From Erodium maritimum (Eukaryota > Streptophyta > Magnoliopsida > Geraniales > Geraniaceae), in NCBI GenBank assembly GCA_963921825.1, contig OY997594.1, positions 44,448,557 to 44,512,556 on the forward strand: a stretch of 64,000 nt of DNA, read 5' to 3'. Below are positions 46,055-55,885 of this stretch, in pieces. Below the pieces are notes generated by a model. The model searched no databases, was not told where the DNA came from, and worked only from the letters and a program-made list of their open reading frames with translations. Each line of letters opens with the position of its first letter. Position 1 is the stretch's first letter. A program made the position numbers and the translations under genes.

Positions 46055-46962
46055 TAGGGGTGTAATCGGACCGCATACCCGGTCCGTAGCCCATTAAAAT
46101 GTTCAGTCCGGATCATCCGGATCTCAAATATTGATGTCCATAACCAGTACGGATTAAGTCTAAAATTCCGGATTATTAAGCTTCCGGATAGGATCGGTCC
46201 GGACCTCAATGGGCTCACTGTTTTGAGCCCATTTTCCAGTGCAATTACAGGTTTTACAAGATTCTATCATCCAATTGCTACCTAATTCTTATACCAGTAT
46301 ATTTCAGTTGTCATGTCAACATTTAAAACTTACATACATCTAGACAATATTATTTTCTTACATTTAAAATTAAAATACAATTATAAAAATATCAGTAGAC
46401 ATCCATTTCTTCTCATCTGACGTTCATAATGCCTTCATCTACACGTTAAAAAATCAAAGTTGCAGAGAGGAGAACTTACTCTGATCTCTCCTAAATACGA
46501 AGTCCTTTGTGTGGCTCATGTTCATGACCTCTCTAGGGTTTGGACATGGATCTTATTTGTGAGAGAGTAGAGAGGAAACTGGGGAAATATAAATAATAAG
46601 AAGATGGAGCGAAAGAAAAGGGAAAAGTATCCCTAGAAAACGGCGAAGAAGATTGGGGAAACGAAGAGGCGCGTTAGGTTTAAGGATTGGCCATTCCACG
46701 ATTTTAGTTTCTACGAATGGACTTGATGCAGTTGTTGGGCTTCACCAATATCGATGGGACTGCTCTTGAATTGGACCGGTTCGAATTTTATCCGAAATTC
46801 GGCGGATTTCAAGTAATAGATCCGTATCCGGATCCGTATCATCCGGATATCCGAATTCCGGACCAGATTTTGTCTGATTATATCCGGATCGGTTAATTTC
46901 CGGATCGGATTTGTCCGGATTCGGTTATTTTTCCGGATTTCGGATTTTTCGACACACCCCTA
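46055..46962. mobile_element. hAT-type non-autonomous transposon (908 bp)
   Basis: Ends TAGGGGTGT…ACACACCCCTA form a short terminal inverted repeat, and the 8-bp TSD is diagnostic of the hAT superfamily. Subterminal regions carry many TCCGGAT/ATCCGGA motifs on both sides (about 46110–46215 and 46800–46945), resembling clustered transposase-binding sites. The middle is AT-rich with no transposase ORF. Confidence 0.85.
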
Positions 46963-46970
46963 GCTCCCCT

Positions 46971-48200
46971 CACAGCTCCGCCTTCTCCATCTGATCCTCT
47001 TCTTCGGCCTAAGGATGGGCCTCCATCGTCCCCTTCACTTCAACGGGACTCGGCATGTGGGAAAGCTCTGGTTAAGGAGCTTCCGAGGACGGCATCAGAA
47101 GCTTTGGGGTTGGGGTGTTCGCTCCCTAACAGGGACAGGATCCTGCTCATCCCTTCCATTCTCACATTACCAGTCGGTTTGGCTCGTGGTCGACTAACCC
47201 TATCCTCGGAGGAGCCCCCTTCTCCCACGGTGTCGGCCTTGTCGGAACTACATGATTCTCTAGCATCGCTGCAGGACGGGCTCTCTTCCTACTATCTTGA
47301 AGAAGACAATGAGGTTGAGGTGGTGGTCCCATACTCGCCGGTCAACTCCGTTGTCATTGCCTGACAGCAGTTTGGGTTGGCAGGTAAGCTTTGGGCAGCA
47401 AAGCCTCCCTGGAAGGACATGCTCCTTCGGATCATCACTACTACTTGGGGGCGTTCAACGGAGGTCCTGGTGATCAAGGTTCTTGGCTAGGGTTTGTTTG
47501 GTTTCTACTTCAATGCGGTAGCATCTCGGGACTGGTTCGGGGTAACGAGCCCTGGTGCTTTGACGGGCGTCCTCCCTTTCTCGGAGAGCTGGATCCCTAT
47601 GCTCGGAACGTTTCGGTATTGGACCGTATGCAACTCTGGGTCCATGCTCGGGGCCTCCTGCACTTGGTTCGGACGAAGGAGACAGGGGAGACGATTGGTG
47701 GTACTCTGGGGGTCTGTGTAGTCGTCACTTGTGACCAACAGGGGATGTGCGGGACTGTGAGAGGGAGCTATTGGGCACACCGAGATATGATACTTCCATT
47801 ATAGAGTATCGCAAGGACAAGTTGGCCAAGCCCTATGCAACAGACTGGACGGAGACAACAGCGCAGAGCACCTTCGCGGTTGTGGGGTATATTTCCTCGA
47901 GCATTGTATCTAACGGATCCTCTTCTAGAGGAGGGAGCCCGTGTGCTTCCCCGAGCACTCCATCTAACCATATAGGTCCTCGGGTCAGCACCCAAACTGA
48001 AAAGGTGGATCCCGGTTGGAAATACTTGGTGACCAACTAGCTCTCTAGGGGTAGGGTCATTGAAGTTTCAACGCCTATTTCGCATGGGCACATAGATAGT
48101 GAAGGAGCTGCTACTGGAGAAGTAAAGAGGATTGATGTTGATGCTCCTCGGGATGATCAGGCGAGGACTGACAAGCAGCCCCGCCAAGAAGAATGTTAGC
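46971..48200 (+). pseudogene. LINE ORF1 C-terminal piece (DUF4283-like)
   Basis: Reads TAPPSPSDPLLRPKDG, then LEEDNEVEVVVPYSPVN to a TGA (47362–47364), then KLWAAKPPWKDMLLRIITTT, FGFYFNAVASRDW and ALTGVLPF in shifting frames: the DUF4283 region seen also at 2032–2300. The tail to 48200 is a charged/Gly-rich end. The corresponding ORF2 is not found downstream, so the copy is truncated. Frameshifts are present after 47470. Confidence 0.6.
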
Positions 48201-49567
48201 CTCATTAGGCTTCAAGGATTGGCTTTGAGAGGGGTCCCTGGCGGAAGCCTTGCATCCTACTATTAATGTAGTCCACGCTCGTGATTCGGAGCATGACTTC
48301 CAGTATTATCTTCTTATCCCCATCTTTCCTTCTTACCTTTATGGCTTTCCAATACCATTTCTGACGGTTCAAGTACTTCAAAGAACTGTGAACACTTTGT
48401 TCCGTATCTGTTCTTTTCTCATGGTCAGAGAATATGTTCCCTAACGTACATTTATGTAGTTGGATTCTAAATTTATATTATTGCACCTTTTAAACAAATT
48501 CAAACACGAGTTGTAGTATTCGAAACCTAATAAAAAAACAAACATGAGTTCTAGTTTTCGAAACCTAATCGTGGTTAATTGAATTATTAGTTTACTAGTG
48601 AATTATCCTGAACACATGCACCTAGCTAAAAGTTAGTGCGAAACTGATGAACCCCATAACAAAAAAAAAAAAATCTGAGGCATGAATGTAGGTAGAGATT
48701 GTTGGTTGAGAAGGAAGGAATGTCTTCGTTGCGTGTAAATTCGCAAAAATATACGAGGAGATTAGGGATGCGAATATAATAATACTAATATTATATATTC
48801 TTGTCTAAGATCTAAGGCTAATAAGATGGTTTTTGACTGATGAACAGCCTGGTGGTGATGCTGATGCTTTTGTATCTCTTTCCATTTTATTTGGGAATCA
48901 CATTATAAAGGGTTTTGAAAAGAATGTTTGTGCCTCAAATTCAACACAAAACTTTCCCGAGAACCAAGCACCGCATAAACTATAATAAAAAATATATATA
49001 CATGTGTGCATGTAAAGTTGTAGTTGAAATAGGTTACGCCGATCTGATTTATCTTTTTAGGGCGCTCCAAATTGTTTGAGTTAAATATAACCGATTAATC
49101 TCATATTCGACTGATTAATTATCGTCTGGACGATTATTTGGGTTGACCGGTCAAACGTCGGGTCAGATTCATAATTAAAAATAACATTTCCAATCTTCTA
49201 CGGACTATAAAATTATGTTGAGTTTGATTCACGATATTTTTTTTTTTTTTTTCAAAATATAAAAAGTTCACAATCATGTACTAATTGAATTGATATTCAT
49301 ACTTATTGATCTTTTTTAAAGATTTGTATGATACTTTGATTCTAATAGAATGTTTATGTTTTTTTAATGTGTATATATATTTTTTTATAAGATTGATTCC
49401 AAAAAAGTAATCGGAATATCCTGATTCAAGAAGCAGACCAAAAAATCAACGATAAAGAAGAAGCTCTCATAAAAGAGGAAAGGGACCAAACCCGAAATAC
49501 AAAAAGACTAAAGTACAAAATAAAAACAAAGTAACAAAATCAGCCCTCATTGGGTTTTTTTAAAATG
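48201..49567. other. AT-rich spacer, nothing recognised
   Basis: A-runs, T-runs and AT-rich sequence with no coding similarity. The stretch 49380–49560 is A-rich and may be the edge of an old retroposon, but this could not be supported. Confidence 0.4.
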
Positions 49568-49577
49568 TTTAATGTTT
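49568..49577. repeat. Left target-site duplication TTTAATGTTT of a poly(A) retroposon
   Basis: TTTAATGTTT recurs at 54163–54172. The sequence is AT-rich, so a chance match is possible, but it borders a T-run on the expected side. Confidence 0.6.
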
Positions 49578-50376
49578 TTTTTTTGAGTAAAAGTGTCATT
49601 CTATTCCATTAAAAGAGTCAATACATGTTTAGGACCTCAGAGGGTAAACAGAGAGATCATGTAACTACTATCACGTCGGCGACATGTTGACGATGTTCCT
49701 TAGTGGCGTCTAGACTTAACAACCAAACATAGAAAACTCAACTCGAAACTAATAACGAAAAAGTAAAATCCATGGTAGTAAAAATCCGTCGACGAACACT
49801 GCTCAAGGTGGGGTCTGCGTACCTCTGGGTCACCCAAGGGTGACACTCTGCCTCGTTAGTGCAACCGAGCATGTGATCTTCATTGGGGGAAGGTTGGTGG
49901 GCCACCCCTAGAGACTCCTTCCTACCTCCGGGGTCTGCTTGGGGGTTCATATGAATCGGCGAGGCTGGGTTCTAGTAATTGTCGACCCCCCTAATCCTCT
50001 ATATCATGTCGCCAAAGATATTACATCTCATTAGGAGGCCTGGGAGATGCAGCAATGCGAATTCCATTTAATGTCTGACCTGGACCTCTGAAACCATCCT
50101 TGGGTCCTGCCCACAGAGAGCCATGTCTCAGGGTAGAGACTGACACGAATGGTACCTCAGTCCCCAATCTGCGGCACAACCTAATCTTAGATAATGCGTC
50201 CAGGGGAAAAGGTGAACAGATGACCCCCAAACCCAGCTTCCTCATACCACCATGGCCTTGCGGTCCTTGATGTCCTGTCTAGGGTCGAGGTCCTACCACC
50301 CGTCCCGTTGGGATATTCCATGCAGGGTCATAATACGCTATAGGCTCCACACGAAAGGGTCGCTGATATCCCAATG

Positions 50377-50381
50377 CACCC
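50377..50381. repeat. Target-site duplication CACCC (left)
   Basis: CACCC at 50377–50381 and 53300–53304. Confidence 0.85.
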
Positions 50382-53299
50382 TGTCACGCCCCAAATCCAG
50401 TATTGACCGGACTCGAGACGCGACTTAGTGAATTTCAAATAAAAGTAATTTAAGACAATTAATAATTGATAAAGATAAATAGCATAAAACAACGAAGTTA
50501 GAGTTTCTGAGTCCCACGCTCAGTAAAATACATAAGTCCAAAAATAACCGTTTCGTCACTACGAAAATATAAAACAAACATAAATTCGGACCCTCGCTAG
50601 CCCCATGCTCTGCGATGTCCTCTACTCCAAGTCATAACCACTACCTGTAGAAAACACAGTAAAATAGGGGGTGAGCTTGACGCTCAGTACGGAAAATCAT
50701 CAAAACCTCCTTATCTCGAACTTACCAAAACGCTTTTCCACAATTTAAAATATAATAACGGTTTTAACACAATACGACATTTAAACATAATAAAAGCCAA
50801 GACCCCTCTTTAACTCGGATACTCAATGTCCAACTACACCATCACCGATTCCACACAACGTCTACTCTAAGGCCACACCACGGAACAACTCAAACTCAAT
50901 TTCCTCAACACATAGTCAACGACACTCACAAGCACAATCATAAACAATCCAAGCAAAGCGCTCTCAAAGACACACTCATAACCAAGGAAAACACCCAAAG
51001 TCACAAAACAGCAATACTCATTCAATTCAGGCAATATCAAATACACCAATCGTAACGCTCAAGCGGTTTAAGGAGCAACCCTCTCGGCCCGGCGCAGCCA
51101 TACGTAACTTCCCCAACACAAAGTTGGGATAGGCGGTCGACCTCATCGCGGTGCTCAACACAGCGTTTTACCGAGTGCTAGTCGGAAGGTAGGGAAATCA
51201 CCTATCCGCAGAACACAGCGTTTTACCGACTCACGGTCGGAAAGTAGGGAAACCACCTTTCTCATGTAACCAAAGTACCACAAACCCAACACTTTACCGA
51301 TTACGCGCCGGAAGGTACGATACACCTGACGTAAGTACTTCTCTCACACTTTACCGTCCGGGCATCAAAACAATCGCAATCACACTCGCAACAGGATCAC
51401 AACCACAGGTAACCACAGTACCATCACAACAATCACGATCACGTCGGTCTATCACTCACCCGACCATATCACAAACAATGATTCAAATCAGAACAATCAA
51501 GGCACACTTGCCCACACATAACAACGACGTGTTACACCGAACATAATATGCTTTGACCCTTAAATGACACTCACAACTGTTCCGTACTTACCATCACTCA
51601 CCGACATCACACTCCACGTGGTTACCCCACCGGCTTAACCGGTATCCCCAGTCATTCCCAATCCAACATATCAAATAAAACAGGGAAAATCACTCAAATC
51701 ACGGAATCATGCGTTCTCTAATCAGTTCTACTCGTTTACATGCGTATTGTTTATTAACCGATTCAGACAGCACAACACAAATCCAACAATCAGCAATCAA
51801 TCCTACGAGCACGACATGACCCGATTCTACCAGCACAGCAATTCCCAAGACAGAAACGTAAATGTTCGCAGTTCAATCGGCTACGCTAGTTATTCTCATC
51901 TTACACGCATACTAGTTGTTTACCGGTTATTAGGTTTCCTTATATGCATTCTAGTACGATCGACTTAAAGCGGGTTTGAGGAAATCCCTACCTCTTGAAG
52001 AACCAGCAGCTGTGTCTCTGGATGCTGACGTCCTGGCGCCACCGGTCTTCTCCGTGCTCGAGGTAACGTCCTGATTTAACACAAAAGGGACGTATTAGTC
52101 CCGGTCCAACCCGTAACGGTCATCAAATTTGATAATTAAATCCAGTTGTTCGTTTTGTCCAAAAGTCCAGGTAATTAATCTGATTTAAGTCAAATATTTA
52201 TTTATTCAATTTAATTAATCTGTCTTGACCCGGCCCGGCCCGGGTCCGATCCGAACCCAGGTCCGAACCCGGACCCAGGACCTGACACGGACCCGACCCG
52301 GGTCCAGATCCGGTACAGACCCGGACCCAAGCCCGGCCAGTCCAGGCCGAGGCCCAGCTCAACCCAAGGCCCAAGTCCCGTCTCAAACCAGGCCCAGGTC
52401 AGTTCAGACCCAAGCTCAAAGCTCGTCTGAGACGATGCTCGGCTAGGGTTTCGTCTCCGACGATAGGTAGCGGCGGCGGCGGCGTTGCTCGAGGGTTTGT
52501 TCACGGCGGCGAGGGCGGTCGGAGTGAGGGTTTGACGGCGGTGGGTGGCGTTAGGGCACGGAGAGGACGAAGGGTGCGCGTCTTCGGCCAAATCTGGGGC
52601 CGTGTGAGCTCGCCGGCTTGGAGAACGCCAGATCCAAAGCGAAGAACTCCGGCGACCCTTCTCCGGCAGAGCTCGGCCGTGACAAGCCCACCTTGGCTTT
52701 ATTTCCAGCGAAGAAAAGAAGGGGAAGACAGAGTTGGGTTGGAGGGGGGTCTCATCGTCTCTGTTCGTGTGGTTCCGGCGAGATGGAGCTCGCGAAGTCG
52801 ACGGCGACGCGGGTTTCGTTGAATCGAAGAAGAAGACGACGGAGAAGAGAGGGTTTTTTGCTGGTGGTGGTTTCTATCGAGGAAGGCAGCAAGTGGAAAG
52901 GGGTTAGAAGAGGAAGAAGTGGCCGGAGGTGGGTATCGTGTCCGGTGAGGTTCGGCGACGCGGTGAGAGGTCAAGAGAGAGGAGACGGGGGAGTTCGAGA
53001 GAGTTCGGGTGAAGGAAGACGACGCCTGGGTTTTCGTGCGTGCAACTGACACCGAAAAGGCGCGTTTGAGGGTTATAAGGCTAGGGTTTTGAGGCGCATG
53101 GGCTTGACTTCGTGGGCTTCAGGCGCGATCTGGGCCTTGACTGGCTCGGCCCAAAGGGCTGCCCTGGCCTGGTCCAGCTCTAATATTTTTTTATTTTCTT
53201 TCTTCTGCTTTTTTTAATTTCTATTCAAAAATCAAACTCGTTCCCAACCTCGACGTTAATATTTAATAAGTTAAATATTAAATTTTCCTGGTCTTTACA
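50382..53299 (-). mobile_element. Gypsy solo LTR (2,918 bp), third subfamily
   Basis: Runs from TGTCACGCCCC to GGTCTTTACA with perfect TSD CACCC and no interior. It is more divergent than the other gypsy LTRs but shares the termini and the hairpin region (50671–50686). A CCCGG/GGACCC-rich low-complexity block sits at 52225–52440 and a GC-rich, CGG-containing block at 52465–53050. ORFs in these blocks are compositional artefacts. Confidence 0.85.
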
Positions 53300-53519
53300 C
53301 ACCCTGTGCTTTGCCAGCCGGCAAAGAGTCCGACCAACCCGGGAGCCAAGATTTACCCACCGATATAGTCGCATGATGGGTGTGATAAACCCTAGGGTAC
53401 GAAGGAGCCCAGCCAGACGGACGGACAAGAGTCCTGGACCGGCCCCTCACAACCCCTAGGGCACTCCGGGGATCGACTAAACCCTGCCGGACTACCTGGC
53501 CAGTCTTGCATCCAGCGAC

Positions 53520-53700
53520 ACCCTAGAGCAAGGTCATAGAATGCAGCCTCCCCAAAGCGCTCCTGATGGTCATGCTAGCCGTGCGCCCAACGACTACCTA
53601 GAGCAAGGTCATGGGTTGTAGCATGCATGAATCGTGGTTGCTGGATACCAGAACACTGGCCTTGCACCCACCGCCGACCTAGAGCAAGGTCATGGGTCAC
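53520..53700. repeat. Three decayed ~70-bp tandem repeats
   Basis: CTAGAGCAAGGTCAT occurs near 53523, 53590 and 53680, each followed by a GTTG/CTTGG-type segment. The encoded peptide repeat (THDLALG-like) on the minus strand follows from this. Confidence 0.6.
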
Positions 53701-54172
53701 CTTGGTTTTGAACCTCGGTTGCTGACTGCGAGAAGGACCACCGGAGCGAAGGGCAGACTCCCATGGCCGCCCCCGCGCAAAGCCAAGCCTTGACTGTAAC
53801 GCTTCAACCCCGAACGACGACGACATGGCTCCCATGTGGGGAACGGCGAGGTCGGAGGCGAGTGGTAGGATCGGTGCAGAGATGAAGGATTCGAGGACGA
53901 GTCGTCCGAGGAGATGACGATCATGCTCGGAGGAGAGGCGGACGATCCTATTTTCGAGCCGAGCGAGGGCCTGGTCGTGGTGACATGGGGGAAGGGAACT
54001 CCGACCAAGGCAGCGGAGAAGATCACTCCGCTGATGCAACCTCCGGAGAGCTCTGCCTGGTAGAGGCGGCGGGAATAGGAGCTAGTTCCATGGTTAGGGT
54101 TTCGGTCTTGACAGAGCAAGGAGGGGGTCTCGACAGGAGCGAGTGGTTTTTGCAATTATATATTTAATGTTT

Positions 54173-54324
54173 AATATTATTAGTATTTTTTATATACTAT
54201 AATATAAAATTTGATAACATATATAAGAAAATAATAATCCGATTAATTCTTAATTAATCTCCACCTAACGCCTAGAACTTCTTTCTATTCGATTAGCGCC
54301 TAACGTTTTTTACAACCTTATATA

Positions 54325-54355
<31 letters not shown>

Positions 54356-54998
54356 CATGAATTGATTGTCACATATAACTGCCTGGTTTTAGATCTAGAC
54401 TATCAGAAGCTGAAAATTTGATCGTTACACTCCTCATCAACCATTCAATTATACCTTTTTAAAGCCATCAACCATACTTGTCAGATAGTTTAGTTCAACC
54501 ATACAAAAGCGTGGACAAAACTTCAGGGTAGCCATCAACCATACATTTTTAGAACTCCTTTCTATTCGATTAGCGCCTAACGTTTTTTACAACCTTATAT
54601 ATATCATGAATTGATTGTCACATATAACTGCCTGGTTTTAGATCTAGGCTATCAGAAGCTGAAAATTTGACCGTTACATTCCTCATCAACCATTCAATCA
54701 TACCTTTTTAAAGCCATCAGCCATACTTGTTAGATAGTTTAGTTCAACTGATTGAATTTCCCATGTTTCTAAGAAGAATAATGAAAAATATCACAAAGAG
54801 AAAGTAGTAAAGCAACATACACGAAGGCTTATTCCGGCTTGAAGAGGAATCTTACTGTATGTAATGGCAATTGGCTGGGATTTTCAAAATATTCAATACA
54901 TTGCTTCCAGTACAAGGCAGCTATCACGTCCACTAGCCAACCCTAATCTAACCTAAGAATCTTGACCGAATCTAATCTTGACCACACAAATGAAATAA
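54173..54998. repeat. AT-rich spacer with a direct duplication and a TA microsatellite
   Basis: A block starting TTTCTATTCGATTAGCGCC occurs at about 54281 and again at about 54560; both run through AATTGATTGTCACATATAAC and AGATCTAG to CCATACTTGT. The first copy contains a (TA)n run at 54319–54353 that is much shorter in the second. A piece of MITE-like sequence (GTGGACAAAACTTCAGGGTA) separates them near 54511. Confidence 0.7.
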
Positions 54999-55416
54999 GG
55001 GATAATTGTTCAAAACTACCCTAAAATTTCGTCCACAAACAAGTTGATGTACAAAGTTTTGTCCACGCTATGTGGCTACCCTGAAGTTGTGTCCACGCTT
55101 TTGTGGGTGCATTGAAGTTTTGCCCACACTTTTGTGGGTGCATTTAAGTTTTGTCCACGCTTTGTGGATGCATTAAAGTTTTGTCCACGCTTCTATTCAA
55201 CACAGTTAGGACGTGAAAAACACATTTCCAACACAGTTAGGATCCGGCGTTATCCCATCCGGGAAGCACTGCCCAGACCATCATTCTGAACAACCTTTTA
55301 CGTAAAAACTGAAAAAGTCGTGGACAAAACTTCAGGGTAACCACACAGCGTGGACGAAACTTTGTGCATCAACTCGTTTTCAACAAAACTTTAGGGTAGT
55401 TTTGGACAATTATCCC
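54999..55416. mobile_element. Harbinger/Tourist-like MITE (418 bp)
   Basis: Ends GGGATAATTGTTCAAAAC and GTTTTGGACAATTATCCC are inverted, and the inverted similarity extends about 100 bp inward (ACTACCCTAAA, CCACAAACAAGTTGATG and counterparts). TAA on each side (54996–54998 and 55417–55419) fits the 3-bp TWA target of PIF/Harbinger. The interior has three degenerate repeats of TTTTGTCCACGCTT followed by GTGGGTGCAT. No transposase. Confidence 0.7.
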
Positions 55417-55575
55417 TAAATAATCCACAACCTAGCAATAGCATTCATTCACATAACCAAAATATTGAAAGGATTTAAGCTCTAGGGTAGTTTTGGACAA
55501 TTATCCCTAAATAATCCACAACCTAGCAATAGCATTCGTTCACATAAACAAAATCTTGATGGGATTCAAACTTTA
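55394..55575. repeat. 91-bp direct duplication spanning the MITE right edge
   Basis: GGGTAGTTTTGGACAATTAT at 55394 recurs at 55485; both continue through CTAAATAATCCACAACC to ATAGCATTC. The copy includes the last bases of the MITE and adjacent flank, so it happened after MITE insertion. Confidence 0.8.
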
Positions 55576-55885
55576 AACAGTTATCACATATTTGTTTAGT
55601 CTTCTCCAAGAAAATAAAACTCTAGGAATATAATCACTTGCACGCTAATATCAATATCAAACCACACTGTTTATAGTTAATCATATACAAGCAGCAGCAG
55701 CGCATCGTAGCAGTTTTTATAGATACAAGACAGACCAGCCGTATAATTTTTGCCTATATATGTTAATGTGTGATCTTTTTCTTCAACACATACAATACAG
55801 TACTCATTACCTAAGATCAGATCGATTAAGTAATACATATTCCATGCTAAACTCAAAATTGATTCATGTCAACAACCACAAGGCC

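Larger units (their letters stand above)
49578..54162 (-). mobile_element. Unclassified poly(A) retroposon (about 1.66 kb), split by a gypsy solo LTR
   Basis: On the minus strand: 5' end near 54162, then 54162–53305, the LTR, 50376–49585, then TACTC and a poly(A) (T-run 49578–49584), bounded by a 10-bp TSD. The TACTCA(n) end is common among plant L1 retroposons. The 5' half has an ATG at about 54093 and interrupted frames rich in Ser/Pro/Arg. It includes three decayed ~70-bp repeats with CTAGAGCAAGGTCATGG (53520–53700). No endonuclease or RT is visible. It may be an internally deleted LINE; the family is not recognised. Confidence 0.5.

Noticed and set aside
33040..48200. 33040–39336 and 39471–48200 as one LINE
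   Set aside because: ORF1 lies after RNase H and a poly(A), the reverse of LINE order, so they are two insertions or fragments.
52225..52440. CCCGG/GGACCC-rich block as a G-quadruplex regulatory island
   Set aside because: It is a degenerate low-complexity stretch inside a solo LTR; sequence alone gives no support for function.
52200..53052. Several Arg/Pro/Gly-rich ORFs of about 100–140 residues
   Set aside because: GC-rich low-complexity parts of a solo LTR open many frames at once; no domain is recognisable.
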